Shown: positions 43,953 to 53,190, numbered from the stretch's first letter. The stretch: 64,000 bases of DNA from JBBRDU01 sp038230335 (GCA_038230335.1 JBBRNL010000013.1:1-64000), one strand, 5' to 3'. The notes: generated from the letters alone by a model not told the origin. Numbers and translations: made by a program.

Positions 43953-44918
43953 ATGAAAAAAATAGGAATTCTTTTTGGCCAGGAACAGAGCTTTCCGCCG
44001 GCCCTCGTCGAACGGGTCAATCAAAAAGTCCGCGGCGAGGAGATCGTGGCGGAGTTCGTCAAGATCGACAAAGTCGCGCAGGGCGAACCGTGCGGATACG
44101 ACGTGGTGATCGATCGCATTTCGCAGGATGTCCCGTTCTATCGCGCGTGGCTCAAGAACGCAGCGCTCACCGGCACGGCCGTGGTGAACAATCCGTTCTG
44201 GTGGAGCGCGGACGAAAAGTTTTTTAATAACGCGCTCGCTACCAAGATCGGCGTGGCCGTCCCCAAGACCGTGCTGCTGCCTTCAAATCAGCCTCCCCCG
44301 GACACGAACGACAATTCATTTCGTAACCTGGCCTACCCGATGAATTGGGAGGAAATTTTCTCCTACATCGGCTGGCCCGCCTTTTTTAAACCGTTCGCGG
44401 GCGGCGGCTGGAAGAACGTTTATAAACTGCACAACGCGGACGAATTTTTCCGGGCCTATGGCGAAACCGGCCAGCTCGTCATGATGTTACAGGAAGAAGT
44501 GAAGTTCGACATGTACTTCCGCTGTTATTCAATCGACCAGCGCCATGTAAAAATCATGCCTTACGAACCGCGCAATCCTTATCACCTGCGTTATCAAACC
44601 GAGTGGCAGACGCCACCCGAAATCTTGCAGAAAGTTCATGACGGCGTGCTCGCTCTGAATCAGTACCTCGGTTACGACCTGAACACGGTCGAGTTTGCCA
44701 TCCGGGAGGGCGTGCCTCTGGCGATCGATTTTTGTAACCCGGCGCCCGATGCGGAAGTCGCCTCCGTCGGGCAGCACAATTTCGATTGGGTCGTAGAGGC
44801 GGTCTCCGAAATGGCCATCCGAAAGGCGCGCGAGCATGTGTCCGGTCGCGACAACCTGAGCTGGGGAAAATTTCTGCAGGCGGCAGTGACAAAGCGCACT
44901 CTAACCGATCTAGCCTGA
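43953..44918 (+). CDS. ATP-grasp ligase (RimK/DdlB-like fold)
   Basis: This 321-residue ATP-grasp enzyme is preceded by a strong ribosome site (GGAGG, 8 bases upstream of the ATG). An N-terminal preATP domain (KKIGILFGQEQSFP) is followed by nucleotide-binding segments WPAFFKPFAGGGWKNVYKL (phosphate-binding Gly loop) and MMLQEEV (Glu/hinge region). The metal-binding end includes NTVEFAIREGVPLAIDF and DFCNPAPDAEV. Such enzymes join a carboxylate to an amine or thiol via acyl phosphate. Its position just before two GCS2-type ligases suggests they act on the same product. The substrate is unknown. Confidence 0.82.
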   Translation: MKKIGILFGQEQSFPPALVERVNQKVRGEEIVAEFVKIDKVAQGEPCGYDVVIDRISQDVPFYRAWLKNAALTGTAVVNNPFWWSADEKFFNNALATKIGVAVPKTVLLPSNQPPPDTNDNSFRNLAYPMNWEEIFSYIGWPAFFKPFAGGGWKNVYKLHNADEFFRAYGETGQLVMMLQEEVKFDMYFRCYSIDQRHVKIMPYEPRNPYHLRYQTEWQTPPEILQKVHDGVLALNQYLGYDLNTVEFAIREGVPLAIDFCNPAPDAEVASVGQHNFDWVVEAVSEMAIRKAREHVSGRDNLSWGKFLQAAVTKRTLTDLA

Positions 44919-44937
44919 CGCGAGCGTTGACTGAAGA

Positions 44938-45003
44938 CAGGTAGGGGCGATTGACCTCAATCGCCTGGCTGCGGCCACGCGGTTCGGTGAACCGCCCTAC
45001 CTA
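44938..45003 (+). repeat. Dispersed AGGTAGGG repeat, copy 2 (complete)
   Basis: This 66-base element is bounded by AGGTAGGG and its inverted copy CCCTACCT. Inside are two hairpins, GGCGATTGA-CC-TCAATCGCC and GCGGTTC-GGT-GAACCGC. It sits in the gap between the ATP-grasp gene and the first GCS2 gene. Its parts match the copies at 29309, 48581 and 58659. It has REP/MITE-like architecture and no coding capacity. Confidence 0.7.
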
Positions 45004-45066
45004 ACCTGAGCGTTGGGATGACAAGGTCTCCTTTTTGAGAGAAGTTTGGCCGCGGGTCCGATAGCC

Positions 45067-46209
45067 ATGTATACAAAGTACAAGAACCACACTTTCACGC
45101 TCGGGATCGAGGAGGAGTTCGCCATCATCGATCCGGTCACACGTGAGTTGCGTTCGCACATCCAGGAAATTCTGGAGGGCGGAAAAGTCACGCTGAAAGA
45201 GCAGGTCAAACCCGAGATGCACCAATCCGTGGTCGAACTCGGGACCGAGATTTGTCAATCCGTCGGAGACGCTCGCACGCACGTCGTGGAGTTGCGCAGT
45301 AAACTGGCGGATTTGGCTGCGCGGGGCGGGCTGAAGATCGCTTCCGCCGGGACTCATCCCTTTTCGCACTGGCACGACCAGCTCATTACGGAAGGCGATC
45401 GTTACAAGGAAATCGTCAAGGACATGCAGTTGCTGGCGCGCGCCAATCTCATTTTCGGGTTGCACGTCCATGTCGGGATCCCGGAACGCGAGACGGCCAT
45501 CCACGTGATGAATCAGGCGCGTTATTTTTTGCCGCACATCTACGCCCTCTCGGTCAATTCTCCCTTCTGGGTGGGACGTAATACCGGACTGAAGGGTTAT
45601 CGCCTGAAGGTGTTCGAACGCTTTCCGCGCACCGGGATCCCGGACGCGTTCGAGAGCCTTTCCGAGTATGAAGATTACTGCAAGCTGCTGGTCAAGACCG
45701 GATGTGTCGATAACGCCAAGAAGATCTGGTGGGACATCCGGTTACATCCATTTTTCGACACGCTCGAGGTGCGCGTGTGCGACGCGCAATCCCGCGTCGA
45801 CGATACTCTGGCCATCGCCGCGCTGATCCAGGCGATCATCGCGCGGCTCTACAAGTTGCTCAGCCAGAATATTACCTTCCGGGTTTATCGCCGCCGGCTC
45901 CTCGACGAAAATCGCTGGCGCGCGTCGCGTTATGGGATCGATGGGAAACTGATTGATTTCGGGCGCGAAGCGGAAGTCGAAACGCGCAGTTTGATCAACG
46001 AACTGCTTGAGTTTGTCTCGACCGAAGTGGAAGAGCTTGGGTCGCGCAAAGAAATGGCCCACATCGAACGAATCATGCGGGAGGGAACCGGCGCGGACCG
46101 GCAACTGGCCGTCTGGGAAAGAACGCAGGACGTGAAAGCGGTCGTCGATCAGATCGTTGAGGAAACATACGAGGGCCTGAACGTCAGTCCGGCGGCCGTT
46201 TCGACCTAG
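45067..46209 (+). CDS. GCS2-type carboxylate-amine ligase, paralogue A
   Basis: This 380-residue member of the YbdK/GCS2 family (glutamate-cysteine ligase-like, glutamine-synthetase fold) carries LGIEEEFAIIDP (Mg/ATP glutamates), LRSHIQEIL, MHQSVVELGTEIC, GTHPFSHW and FGLHVHVGIP. NSPFW, RWRASRYGIDGKLIDFG and EGTGADRQL complete the core. Family members form amide or gamma-peptide bonds from ATP; the partner substrates here are unknown. I use the ATG at 45067; a TTG at 45046 would add seven residues. The following gene is a close tandem copy, similar over its whole length (by eye about three quarters identical). Confidence 0.88.
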   Translation: MYTKYKNHTFTLGIEEEFAIIDPVTRELRSHIQEILEGGKVTLKEQVKPEMHQSVVELGTEICQSVGDARTHVVELRSKLADLAARGGLKIASAGTHPFSHWHDQLITEGDRYKEIVKDMQLLARANLIFGLHVHVGIPERETAIHVMNQARYFLPHIYALSVNSPFWVGRNTGLKGYRLKVFERFPRTGIPDAFESLSEYEDYCKLLVKTGCVDNAKKIWWDIRLHPFFDTLEVRVCDAQSRVDDTLAIAALIQAIIARLYKLLSQNITFRVYRRRLLDENRWRASRYGIDGKLIDFGREAEVETRSLINELLEFVSTEVEELGSRKEMAHIERIMREGTGADRQLAVWERTQDVKAVVDQIVEETYEGLNVSPAAVST

Positions 46210-46285
46210 CGACGTCCCGTCGGATCGGGCCGGAGGACGAAGAACGGAGGGTGCTTTTGGCCGGGGACAAGATTAGCCTTGGAGC

Positions 46286-47437
46286 GTGAGCAGACAGGAT
46301 TTCACATTCACCCTCGGCTTGGAGGAGGAATTTCAAATCATCGACCCGGTGACGCGCGAACTGCGCTCGCATATTCAGGAGATCCTGGCCGATGGCAAGA
46401 TGGTTTTGCAGGAGCACGTCAAGTCTGAGATGCATCAATCCGTCGTCGAACTGGGCACGGAAGTCTGCCAGGACGCGGTCTGCGCGCGGCAGCAGGTCGT
46501 TAAACTTCGGAGCGAGCTGGCTCGGCTCGCCGCGCTCGACAGCCTGAAGATTGCTTCAGCCGGCACCCATCCGTTCTCGCACTGGATGGATCAATTAATT
46601 ACGGCGGACGATCGTTACGCGACCATCGTCAAGGACATGCAGCAGATCGCGCGCGCCAATCTCATTTTTGGATTGCACGTGCATGTCGGTATTCCGGATC
46701 GCGAAGAAGCCATTGATGTCATAAATCAGGCACGTTATTTTTTGCCTCATATTTATGCGCTCTCCGCTAATTCGCCTTTTTGGCTTGGACAAAACACCGG
46801 TTTAAAAGCGTATCGCCAGATGATTTTCGAGCGTTTTCCGCGGACTGGAATTCCCGATGCCTTCGAAAGTCTCTCCGAGTATGACGATTATTTGAAGTTG
46901 CTCGTCTCGACCAATTGTATCGATAACGCGAAGAAGATTTGGTGGGACATCCGGCTGCACCCTTTCTTCGACACGATCGAGTTCCGGATTTGCGATGCGC
47001 AATCGAGAGTGAACGATACGATCGCTCTGGCCGCTTTAATGCAAGCCGTCGTGGTCAAGTTACATAAGCTGCGGCGCCAAAACGTGACCTTCCGCATGTA
47101 CCCTCGCCGCTTGATCGATGAGAATCGCTGGCGCGCTTCGCGTTATGGTTTGGACGGCAAAATGATCGATTTCGGCCGCAAGTGCGAAGTGGACACACGC
47201 AGTCTGATTGAGGAAATTCTCGAATTTATCGCCCCGGAAGTGGATGAACTGGGGACGCACGCGGAGATGACTCACATTGAGAAAATCATGCACGAAGGCA
47301 CGGGAGCCGATCGGCAACTGGCTGTTTGGGAACAAACCCAGGATATGAAAGCGGTGGTTGATCACGTCATCGCAGAGACCTACGAGGGGTTGATCACGCA
47401 GGAACGTCCGGTGCGGGCGGGCCCGGCGGCATGCTGA
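46286..47437 (+). CDS. GCS2-type carboxylate-amine ligase, paralogue B
   Basis: The 383-residue second copy shares nearly every motif with the upstream paralogue: LGLEEEFQIIDP, MHQSVVELGTEVC, GTHPFSHW, FGLHVHVGIP, RWRASRYGLDGKMIDFG and EGTGADRQL. Differences cluster in the surface helices and the C-terminus. It starts with GTG at 46286, with GGAG close upstream. The 76-base gap holds no clear promoter, so it is presumably in the same transcript. Having both copies intact suggests a heteromer or two substrate specificities; this is inferred. Confidence 0.88.
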   Translation: MSRQDFTFTLGLEEEFQIIDPVTRELRSHIQEILADGKMVLQEHVKSEMHQSVVELGTEVCQDAVCARQQVVKLRSELARLAALDSLKIASAGTHPFSHWMDQLITADDRYATIVKDMQQIARANLIFGLHVHVGIPDREEAIDVINQARYFLPHIYALSANSPFWLGQNTGLKAYRQMIFERFPRTGIPDAFESLSEYDDYLKLLVSTNCIDNAKKIWWDIRLHPFFDTIEFRICDAQSRVNDTIALAALMQAVVVKLHKLRRQNVTFRMYPRRLIDENRWRASRYGLDGKMIDFGRKCEVDTRSLIEEILEFIAPEVDELGTHAEMTHIEKIMHEGTGADRQLAVWEQTQDMKAVVDHVIAETYEGLITQERPVRAGPAAC

Positions 47438-47493
47438 TGTTTGCCTCTCGTTGCCCGACGATCGTTTTCGGGCCATGATGGGCGCTCCCACAA

Positions 47494-48513
47494 ATGCCCG
47501 ATCGAGCTTATCTCCATCCGATTGACCCCGAGCTTCGGCCCGGGGCCCGCAATGCTATTTCGGTCTGTCTGCGTCTCAAGCCCGAAGAGCGAGTCACCAT
47601 CATTACGGATGATGCGACCCGCGAAATTGCGGCGGCCTTGCAGACGGAAGTGGAATGCATCGGCTCCGAGTACAGTCTTTTTTCCCTGGAGCATCATGCG
47701 CGTCGGCCCCTCGAGTTCATGCCGGAATCGATTCTGCAGGATCTGGCCTGTTCGCAGGTATCCATTTTTGCCGCGCAGACCCAACCGGGCGAGCTGGGCT
47801 CCCGCATTGAAATGACGGCGGTGGTGAACCATCACGGCATCCGCCACGCGCACATGGTCAACATTAACCGCGAGATTATGCTGCAGGGAATGCGCGCGGA
47901 TTTTTCGGCCATCGACGCGCTCAGTCAGCGGCTGGTCGAGCGGGCCCGCCAGGCCGAACGCATTGTCTGCAAGACCCCGCATGGGACCGAGTTTGAAGCC
48001 GAGCTTTCGCCCAAGCTGAAGTGGCTTAAGACCAGCGGTATCATTACGAAGGAAAAATGGGGCAACCTGCCTGGCGGAGAAATTTTCACATCCCCCATGA
48101 ACACGAACGGCGTCTTCGTGGTCGACGGCGTGGTGGGCGATTATTTATGCGAACGCTACGGCGATCTACAGGCGAACCCGCTCACCATCGAAGTGGAGAA
48201 CAACCGGATCCGCTCTCTTGCATCCGACAACAAAGATCTGCGCGATGATTTCCTCCGTTACACGAGCACGGATGAAAACAGCAATCGAGTGGGCGAGTTC
48301 GCCATTGGCACGAATACGGCGTGCACGGATGTGATCGGTCATATCTTACAGGATGAAAAAATTCCCGGTGTGCACATCGCCTTTGGCCACCCTTACGCCG
48401 AGCACACCGGTGCGAACTGGATCTCCAAGACCCATATTGATTGCGTCGGTCGTGACTTCGATATCTGGTTCGACGGCGAGCAGGTGATGGCGCGCGGAAA
48501 GTTTCTTGTTTGA
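47494..48513 (+). CDS. M29-type (thermophilic) aminopeptidase
   Basis: This 339-residue protein resembles aminopeptidase T/PepS metallopeptidases. The two-metal site is suggested by NLPGGEIFTSP (Glu), VGEFAIGTN (Glu), FGHPYAEHTGAN (His, His) and KTHIDC (His, Asp) near the C-terminus. The N-terminal half is the usual alpha/beta domain. It should remove N-terminal residues from peptides in the cytoplasm. Its place among four bond-forming ligases suggests either recycling of the product or trimming of a precursor. It begins 56 bases after the second GCS2 gene. Confidence 0.82.
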   Translation: MPDRAYLHPIDPELRPGARNAISVCLRLKPEERVTIITDDATREIAAALQTEVECIGSEYSLFSLEHHARRPLEFMPESILQDLACSQVSIFAAQTQPGELGSRIEMTAVVNHHGIRHAHMVNINREIMLQGMRADFSAIDALSQRLVERARQAERIVCKTPHGTEFEAELSPKLKWLKTSGIITKEKWGNLPGGEIFTSPMNTNGVFVVDGVVGDYLCERYGDLQANPLTIEVENNRIRSLASDNKDLRDDFLRYTSTDENSNRVGEFAIGTNTACTDVIGHILQDEKIPGVHIAFGHPYAEHTGANWISKTHIDCVGRDFDIWFDGEQVMARGKFLV

Positions 48514-48580
48514 TCGGGCTGCCCGTTCTTCCCTGGATCATTTCACTGGCGTGAGCTAACTGCCGGGCGGATAAGTCGAA

Positions 48581-48602
48581 CGGCTCGGAGAGCCGCCCTA
48601 CC
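48581..48602 (+). repeat. Dispersed AGGTAGGG repeat, partial copy 3
   Basis: CGGCTCGGAGAGCCGCCCTA followed by CC matches the right end of the complete copy (CGGTTCGGTGAACCGCCCTA...) at 19 of 22 positions, including the hairpin. It ends four bases before the ATG at 48606. The preceding GTCGAACGGCTCGG string also occurs at 43328 upstream of the truncated esterase. Confidence 0.45.
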
Positions 48603-48605
48603 GAC

Positions 48606-49802
48606 ATGGACGCGAACCTACGCCCGGCCTTCAATGCGGATTTCACACTTTCGAAGTACGCTCAGCTCCTCGATTGTGTGAATCATACTGAGAAATGGCC
48701 GGTCGATTTCCGGGTGTCGGAGACCCCAATTTTCCTGACCGACCAGTTCGTTGGCGAGGTGGTGGAAGCGGCGAATGACATCGTGCGGCAAACGCAAACG
48801 CCGGAGTTTGTCCGGCACGCTGCCTCCTCCATTCCTCTCGGTCTGGCCGTTCCTAACGAGTCAGCTCATCCCAATTTTCTGGCGGTCGACTTCGGCATCT
48901 GCCAGGAAGGCAATCGGGTGGTGCCGCGTCTGATCGAGTTGCAGGCATTTCCAAGCCTCTTCGGCTTCCAATGGCTCCTGCTTGGTTGCATGCGCAAAGC
49001 TTACCCGGCCATTCCGCCAGACTGGACGTCGTCGTTCGGCGGAATCAAAGACCATGATTACCTCGCATTGCTGCGCCGGACCATTCTGGGAAATTCTGCT
49101 CCCGAGAACGTGGTTCTGCTGGAAATTGAGCCCGCGAAGCAAAAGACGAGGATTGATTTCGCCGCCACCGAATCGATGCTCGGCATTCGCTCTGTCTGTT
49201 TGACCCAGACAAAGAAACGCGGGCGGCAGTTGTTTTATGAGCGCGACGGCCGGGAGACGCGAATCGAGCGGATCTATAATAGAGTCATTTTCGACGAACT
49301 GCTGCGCCGGCCGGATTTGCAGCTGCCTTTTAGTTTTCAAGACGATCTGGATGTCGTCTGGGTGGGGCATCCGAACTGGTACTTCCGGATAAGTAAGCAT
49401 TCCCTGCCGTTTCTGAAAACGGAACATGCGTCGCCCGCTTATTTCGCCGATGAATTTCCCGAGGGTGAAGAGATTTCCGGGTATGTTTTGAAGCCGCTCT
49501 ATTCGTTCGCGGGCCTGGGGGTGGAGATGGATCCGACGCGCGCTCAGTTGGAGGCCCTGCCAACCCCACGGGAGTGGATCCTGCAGAAAAAGGTTTCCTA
49601 TGCCGAAATTGTGCCTGGGCCGGATGGAGGGAAATCAAAGGCCGAGATTCGCATGATGTTCATCTGGCCAACGGGGGGCGAGCCCATCCTGGCAAACAAC
49701 CTGGTGCGCATGAGTCAGGGGAAAATGATGGGTGTCAATTTCAACAAGGACAAAACGTGGGTTGGTTCCAGCATTGCGCTCCATTCGGCCCGCGCCAGTT
49801 GA
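48606..49802 (+). CDS. Putative ATP-grasp-like ligase (second of the cluster)
   Basis: The 398-residue protein is of a type I know only loosely. The C-terminal third has strings such as GYVLKPLYSFAGLGVEM (Lys and Gly-rich loop), EWILQKKV (Gln-Lys hinge), SKAEIRMMFIWP and ANNLVRMSQGKMMGVNFNK (Arg, Asn for metal and phosphate). Together these resemble an ATP-grasp nucleotide site. The N-terminal part contains VPRLIELQAFPSLFGFQ, with a possible substrate-binding role. No signal or TM is present. It is the last plus-strand gene of the amidoligase run and its stop abuts the convergent marR gene (three bases apart). The reaction is inferred. Confidence 0.6.
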   Translation: MDANLRPAFNADFTLSKYAQLLDCVNHTEKWPVDFRVSETPIFLTDQFVGEVVEAANDIVRQTQTPEFVRHAASSIPLGLAVPNESAHPNFLAVDFGICQEGNRVVPRLIELQAFPSLFGFQWLLLGCMRKAYPAIPPDWTSSFGGIKDHDYLALLRRTILGNSAPENVVLLEIEPAKQKTRIDFAATESMLGIRSVCLTQTKKRGRQLFYERDGRETRIERIYNRVIFDELLRRPDLQLPFSFQDDLDVVWVGHPNWYFRISKHSLPFLKTEHASPAYFADEFPEGEEISGYVLKPLYSFAGLGVEMDPTRAQLEALPTPREWILQKKVSYAEIVPGPDGGKSKAEIRMMFIWPTGGEPILANNLVRMSQGKMMGVNFNKDKTWVGSSIALHSARAS

Positions 49803-49805
49803 GTT

Positions 49806-50228
49806 CTATTTTTGAAGTTGGCGTAGAACTGCGATCAGTTCCGTACTGTGTATGCGGATGGCCTTCCGGTGGACGGCTGCGACCGCTTCCAGCAAGGCTT
49901 GACCGGCCGCGGTTAATTGCACGTACACCTGCCGGCGATCGGTTGCGCTTCGTTTTTTCGTGATCAGTCCTCTGGCCACCAGCTTGTTCGTCAAGGCAAC
50001 CGTCGTGTGATGGCGAACCTGGAGACGGTCGCTGAGCTGACCAACCAGCATGCCGGCTCCCGAGGCGAAACTCTTCAAGGCCAGAAGCGCTTCGTATTGC
50101 TCGGGCGTCAAACTCGCCTTGGTCGCAAGCAAATCATTACTGAAACGAAGAAACTTGCGCAAAGCGTAGCGGAAAGATCCCATCGCGACGTAATCGCGGC
50201 GTTGCAGAGAGGGCTGTTTGACTGGCAC
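49806..50228 (-). CDS. MarR-family transcriptional regulator
   Basis: This 140-residue winged-helix regulator has LTPEQYEALLALK before the DNA-recognition region (VGQLSDRLQVRHHTTVALTNKL) and the wing SATDRRQVYVQLTAAGQALL. It probably dimerises on short palindromes and responds to a small aromatic or oxidising ligand. Two palindromes lie upstream (50272-50283 and 50360-50378). The start used is a GTG; an ATG at 50183 would cut into the first helix. It is divergent from the prepilin gene, which it may also control. Confidence 0.85.
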   Translation of the reverse strand: MPVKQPSLQRRDYVAMGSFRYALRKFLRFSNDLLATKASLTPEQYEALLALKSFASGAGMLVGQLSDRLQVRHHTTVALTNKLVARGLITKKRSATDRRQVYVQLTAAGQALLEAVAAVHRKAIRIHSTELIAVLRQLQK

Positions 50229-50271
50229 GCGGTCATTTTGCTACCAATTGCCTTGGAATCACGCAAGCATG

Positions 50272-50283
50272 TTTTACGTAAAA
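50272..50283. promoter_or_regulatory. Perfect 12-bp palindrome upstream of marR
   Basis: TTTTACGTAAAA is a perfect palindrome 44 bases upstream of the marR start codon, in the divergent region shared with the prepilin gene. It fits an autoregulatory operator of a MarR dimer. No experimental support is implied. Confidence 0.4.
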
Positions 50284-50354
50284 AGTAGATAGGGCAAAGC
50301 TCACGAGCCGATTCACCGGTCGGACCCGGCACCACAAGCCGTCCGCCCATGTCC

Positions 50355-50378
50355 TATAATGTATCGGCTCTCGATACA
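50355..50378 (+). promoter_or_regulatory. -10 box overlapping a MarR-type operator
   Basis: TATAAT (50355-50360) is a consensus -10 box 60 bases upstream of the prepilin ATG. It overlaps a perfect inverted repeat TGTATCG-GCTCT-CGATACA (50360-50378). The position predicts that the bound regulator would block promoter use. No good -35 hexamer is seen at the expected place. Confidence 0.5.
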
Positions 50379-50419
50379 GTGGCATAACGACTGCTTAAAG
50401 ATGGGTGTCCTTCGCCAAT

Positions 50420-50818
50420 ATGAACAAGCCAAATATCAAACGCACATCCGCCTTCACCCTCGTTGAAATCATGATCGTGGTAGCGATTATTGCCCTGCTT
50501 GCCGCCATTGCTGTCCCAGGTTTTCTCCGGGCCCGCAAACGCTCCCAGGCATCGAAAATTCTGAACGATCTCCGAATGATTGACTCAGCTGTCGATCAAT
50601 ATGCCATCGAGACGAACAAGACCACCGGGTCGCCCGTTGCCATTACCGACTGGACGAATTACCTGAAAAAAGACTCCATCCTCTACAACACCGCCGCCGA
50701 TCTTTTCGGGGCTGCCTATGGATCACAAACCGTCGATAGTCTGCCGAAGGTTCCGACCACTTCGAAGACGGCTCTCTCTGACGTAGCCGATACTTCCTTC
50801 TGGTCACCCTATCAGTAA
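50420..50818 (+). CDS. Type IV pilin-like / pseudopilin
   Basis: The 132-residue protein has the prepilin signature: a short basic leader (MNKPNIKRTSA) and then FTLVEIMIVVAIIALLAAIA, with Glu at mature position 5. Cleavage would fall after Ala11, where Gly is more usual. The rest is short and resembles type II secretion/GspG-like or minor pilins (FLRARKRSQASKILNDLRMIDSAVDQY). The start is the ATG at 50420; a GTG at 50405 would add five residues. No other pilus or secretion gene is nearby, so the assembly machinery must be elsewhere. Confidence 0.85.
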   Translation: MNKPNIKRTSAFTLVEIMIVVAIIALLAAIAVPGFLRARKRSQASKILNDLRMIDSAVDQYAIETNKTTGSPVAITDWTNYLKKDSILYNTAADLFGAAYGSQTVDSLPKVPTTSKTALSDVADTSFWSPYQ

Positions 50819-50852
50819 ACTGGGACAGCCGATCCTGACCGGGCTGAAAGGA

Positions 50853-52040
<1,188 letters not shown>

Positions 52041-52232
52041 AAGAATCGCAGACTAGCGGATTCGGCCCGATAAACAAAAACGAATCGGAGAGGTTGGTTT
52101 GTCTTTCGCGCGGAATGAGATGTTCTGAGAAAGAGCGCGGCTGTTTAGAGACCTTATGATGCGTTGGGGGGCGGCTTTCCGTTCCATGGAACTCGGGCCG
52201 AAAAAAGGCATAAAATAATTCTTGCCCGGGGT

Positions 52233-52256
52233 TGTGAATAAGTGTTAATAACTTTT
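52233..52256 (+). promoter_or_regulatory. Upstream motif shared with the S8 protease gene
   Basis: The bases AAGTGTTAATAACTTTT (52240-52256) occur identically at 63168-63184, upstream of another exported-protein gene. GTTAATAAC is a palindrome around a central A. The preceding TGTGAATAA (52233-52241) matches a DnaA-box consensus on the reverse strand, and TGTTAATAA 10 bases on is one base off. It is nine bases upstream of the TTG start of the lipoprotein gene. Confidence 0.35.
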
Positions 52257-52264
52257 GCAAGCCC

Positions 52265-53032
52265 TTGACGAACGCTGAATTACGCAGCCTCGCCCTCGCC
52301 GTTCTCGCGGCGTTCATCGCCATCCTTCTCTCCGCGTGCGAAGGAGGCGGCAGCAGCGGCGGCACTCATGTGTCGCGATCCCTGCCAGCCTACGAACCCC
52401 CCGTGGCCCATTCGAATTTCCAATCGGTGAAGACCACCGCGTATACGCACACCGAGTCGGACCACACGGCCTACACCAATCACAATGCGCTCGGCGGGCA
52501 ATTACAAGCGGCGAGCGCGCCCCTGCGTCGTGCTGAATACACTCCGCGCGCAATTCCTGTGGCCATGGCCGACCTATCCGATGAGCGGCAGGTTGCGGGG
52601 ACAGACACCCAGCTGTCGTCATTTTCCCTCGAAACTCGAACCGTAACCAAGACAACCAAGGTAACAAAGACGACAGGCAAAGGGAAGAAAGTGGCCGTAG
52701 TCAAAACGAAAGTTCCTAAGATTGGCAGCGCCGCGGCCGACTGGTCGCGCTGGCCGGCGGGCACCACGTTCCGATTATTGTCCACCGGACAAATGTATCG
52801 AATTGACGATTACGGGTGGGCGCTGAGTGGTCGGAACACGATTGATCTGTACATGGCGACGTCGCACGATATGAATGCCTGGGGTGCCAGACAGGAGCCG
52901 ATTCAGGTATTGCATTGGGGCGACCCGCAGGAAAGTCTGCACTTGCTCGAGCCGCACCAAGGCTCGCGACATATCCAGCGCATGATTCTGGAGCTGCAAG
53001 GCCGCGAGCCGGAAGCGGCCGCGATGCATTAG
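52265..53032 (+). CDS. 3D-domain (double-psi barrel) lipoprotein
   Basis: This 255-residue protein has a lipoprotein signal with lipobox LSAC (Cys25). The first strand of a 3D domain appears as VKTTAYTHTESDHTAY. After a long inserted basic, Thr/Lys-rich stretch (about 125-150, TKTTKVTKTTGKGKK) come GSAAADWSRWPAGTTFRL, YRIDDYGWALSGRNTIDLYM and WGARQEPIQVLHWG. These match the 3D/MltA-type double-psi barrel with its conserved Asp residues. Such domains bind or cut peptidoglycan. The start is a TTG. It lies between kbl and tdh on the opposite strand and shares an upstream motif with the protease gene at 63286. Confidence 0.7.
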   Translation: MTNAELRSLALAVLAAFIAILLSACEGGGSSGGTHVSRSLPAYEPPVAHSNFQSVKTTAYTHTESDHTAYTNHNALGGQLQAASAPLRRAEYTPRAIPVAMADLSDERQVAGTDTQLSSFSLETRTVTKTTKVTKTTGKGKKVAVVKTKVPKIGSAAADWSRWPAGTTFRLLSTGQMYRIDDYGWALSGRNTIDLYMATSHDMNAWGARQEPIQVLHWGDPQESLHLLEPHQGSRHIQRMILELQGREPEAAAMH

Positions 53033-53084
53033 GGAACTTCGGTGCCGGCTGGAGAAAGCGCGCTCTTATCGCGCCGATCGTTGG

Positions 53085-53105
53085 AGGCGGTTGGGCCAAC
53101 CGCCT
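53085..53105. terminator. Palindromic hairpin between convergent lipoprotein gene and tdh
   Basis: AGGCGGTTGG-G-CCAACCGCCT is a perfect ten-pair palindrome followed by GTCTGTTTTG. It lies in the 158-base gap between the lipoprotein stop and the tdh stop. A bidirectional terminator is the likely role. It may also be distantly related to the AGGTAGGG repeats. Confidence 0.45.
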
Positions 53106-53190
53106 GTCTGTTTTGAACAGGTGCTGGCGCAAGCCCCTCTGCAACTTCCTGTGTTTTCGCGTGACCTCGTGCGGGACCGCGCGGACATCC

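Noticed and set aside
52181..52192. GTTCCATGGAAC as a LexA/SOS operator
   Set aside because: The spacing and arm order do not fit a known LexA consensus, and neither neighbouring gene is a damage-response gene.
52233..52251. Two DnaA-box-like sites as a replication origin
   Set aside because: Only two sites, one imperfect, with no dnaA/dnaN/gidA neighbours and no cluster of boxes. Better read as part of a shared upstream motif.
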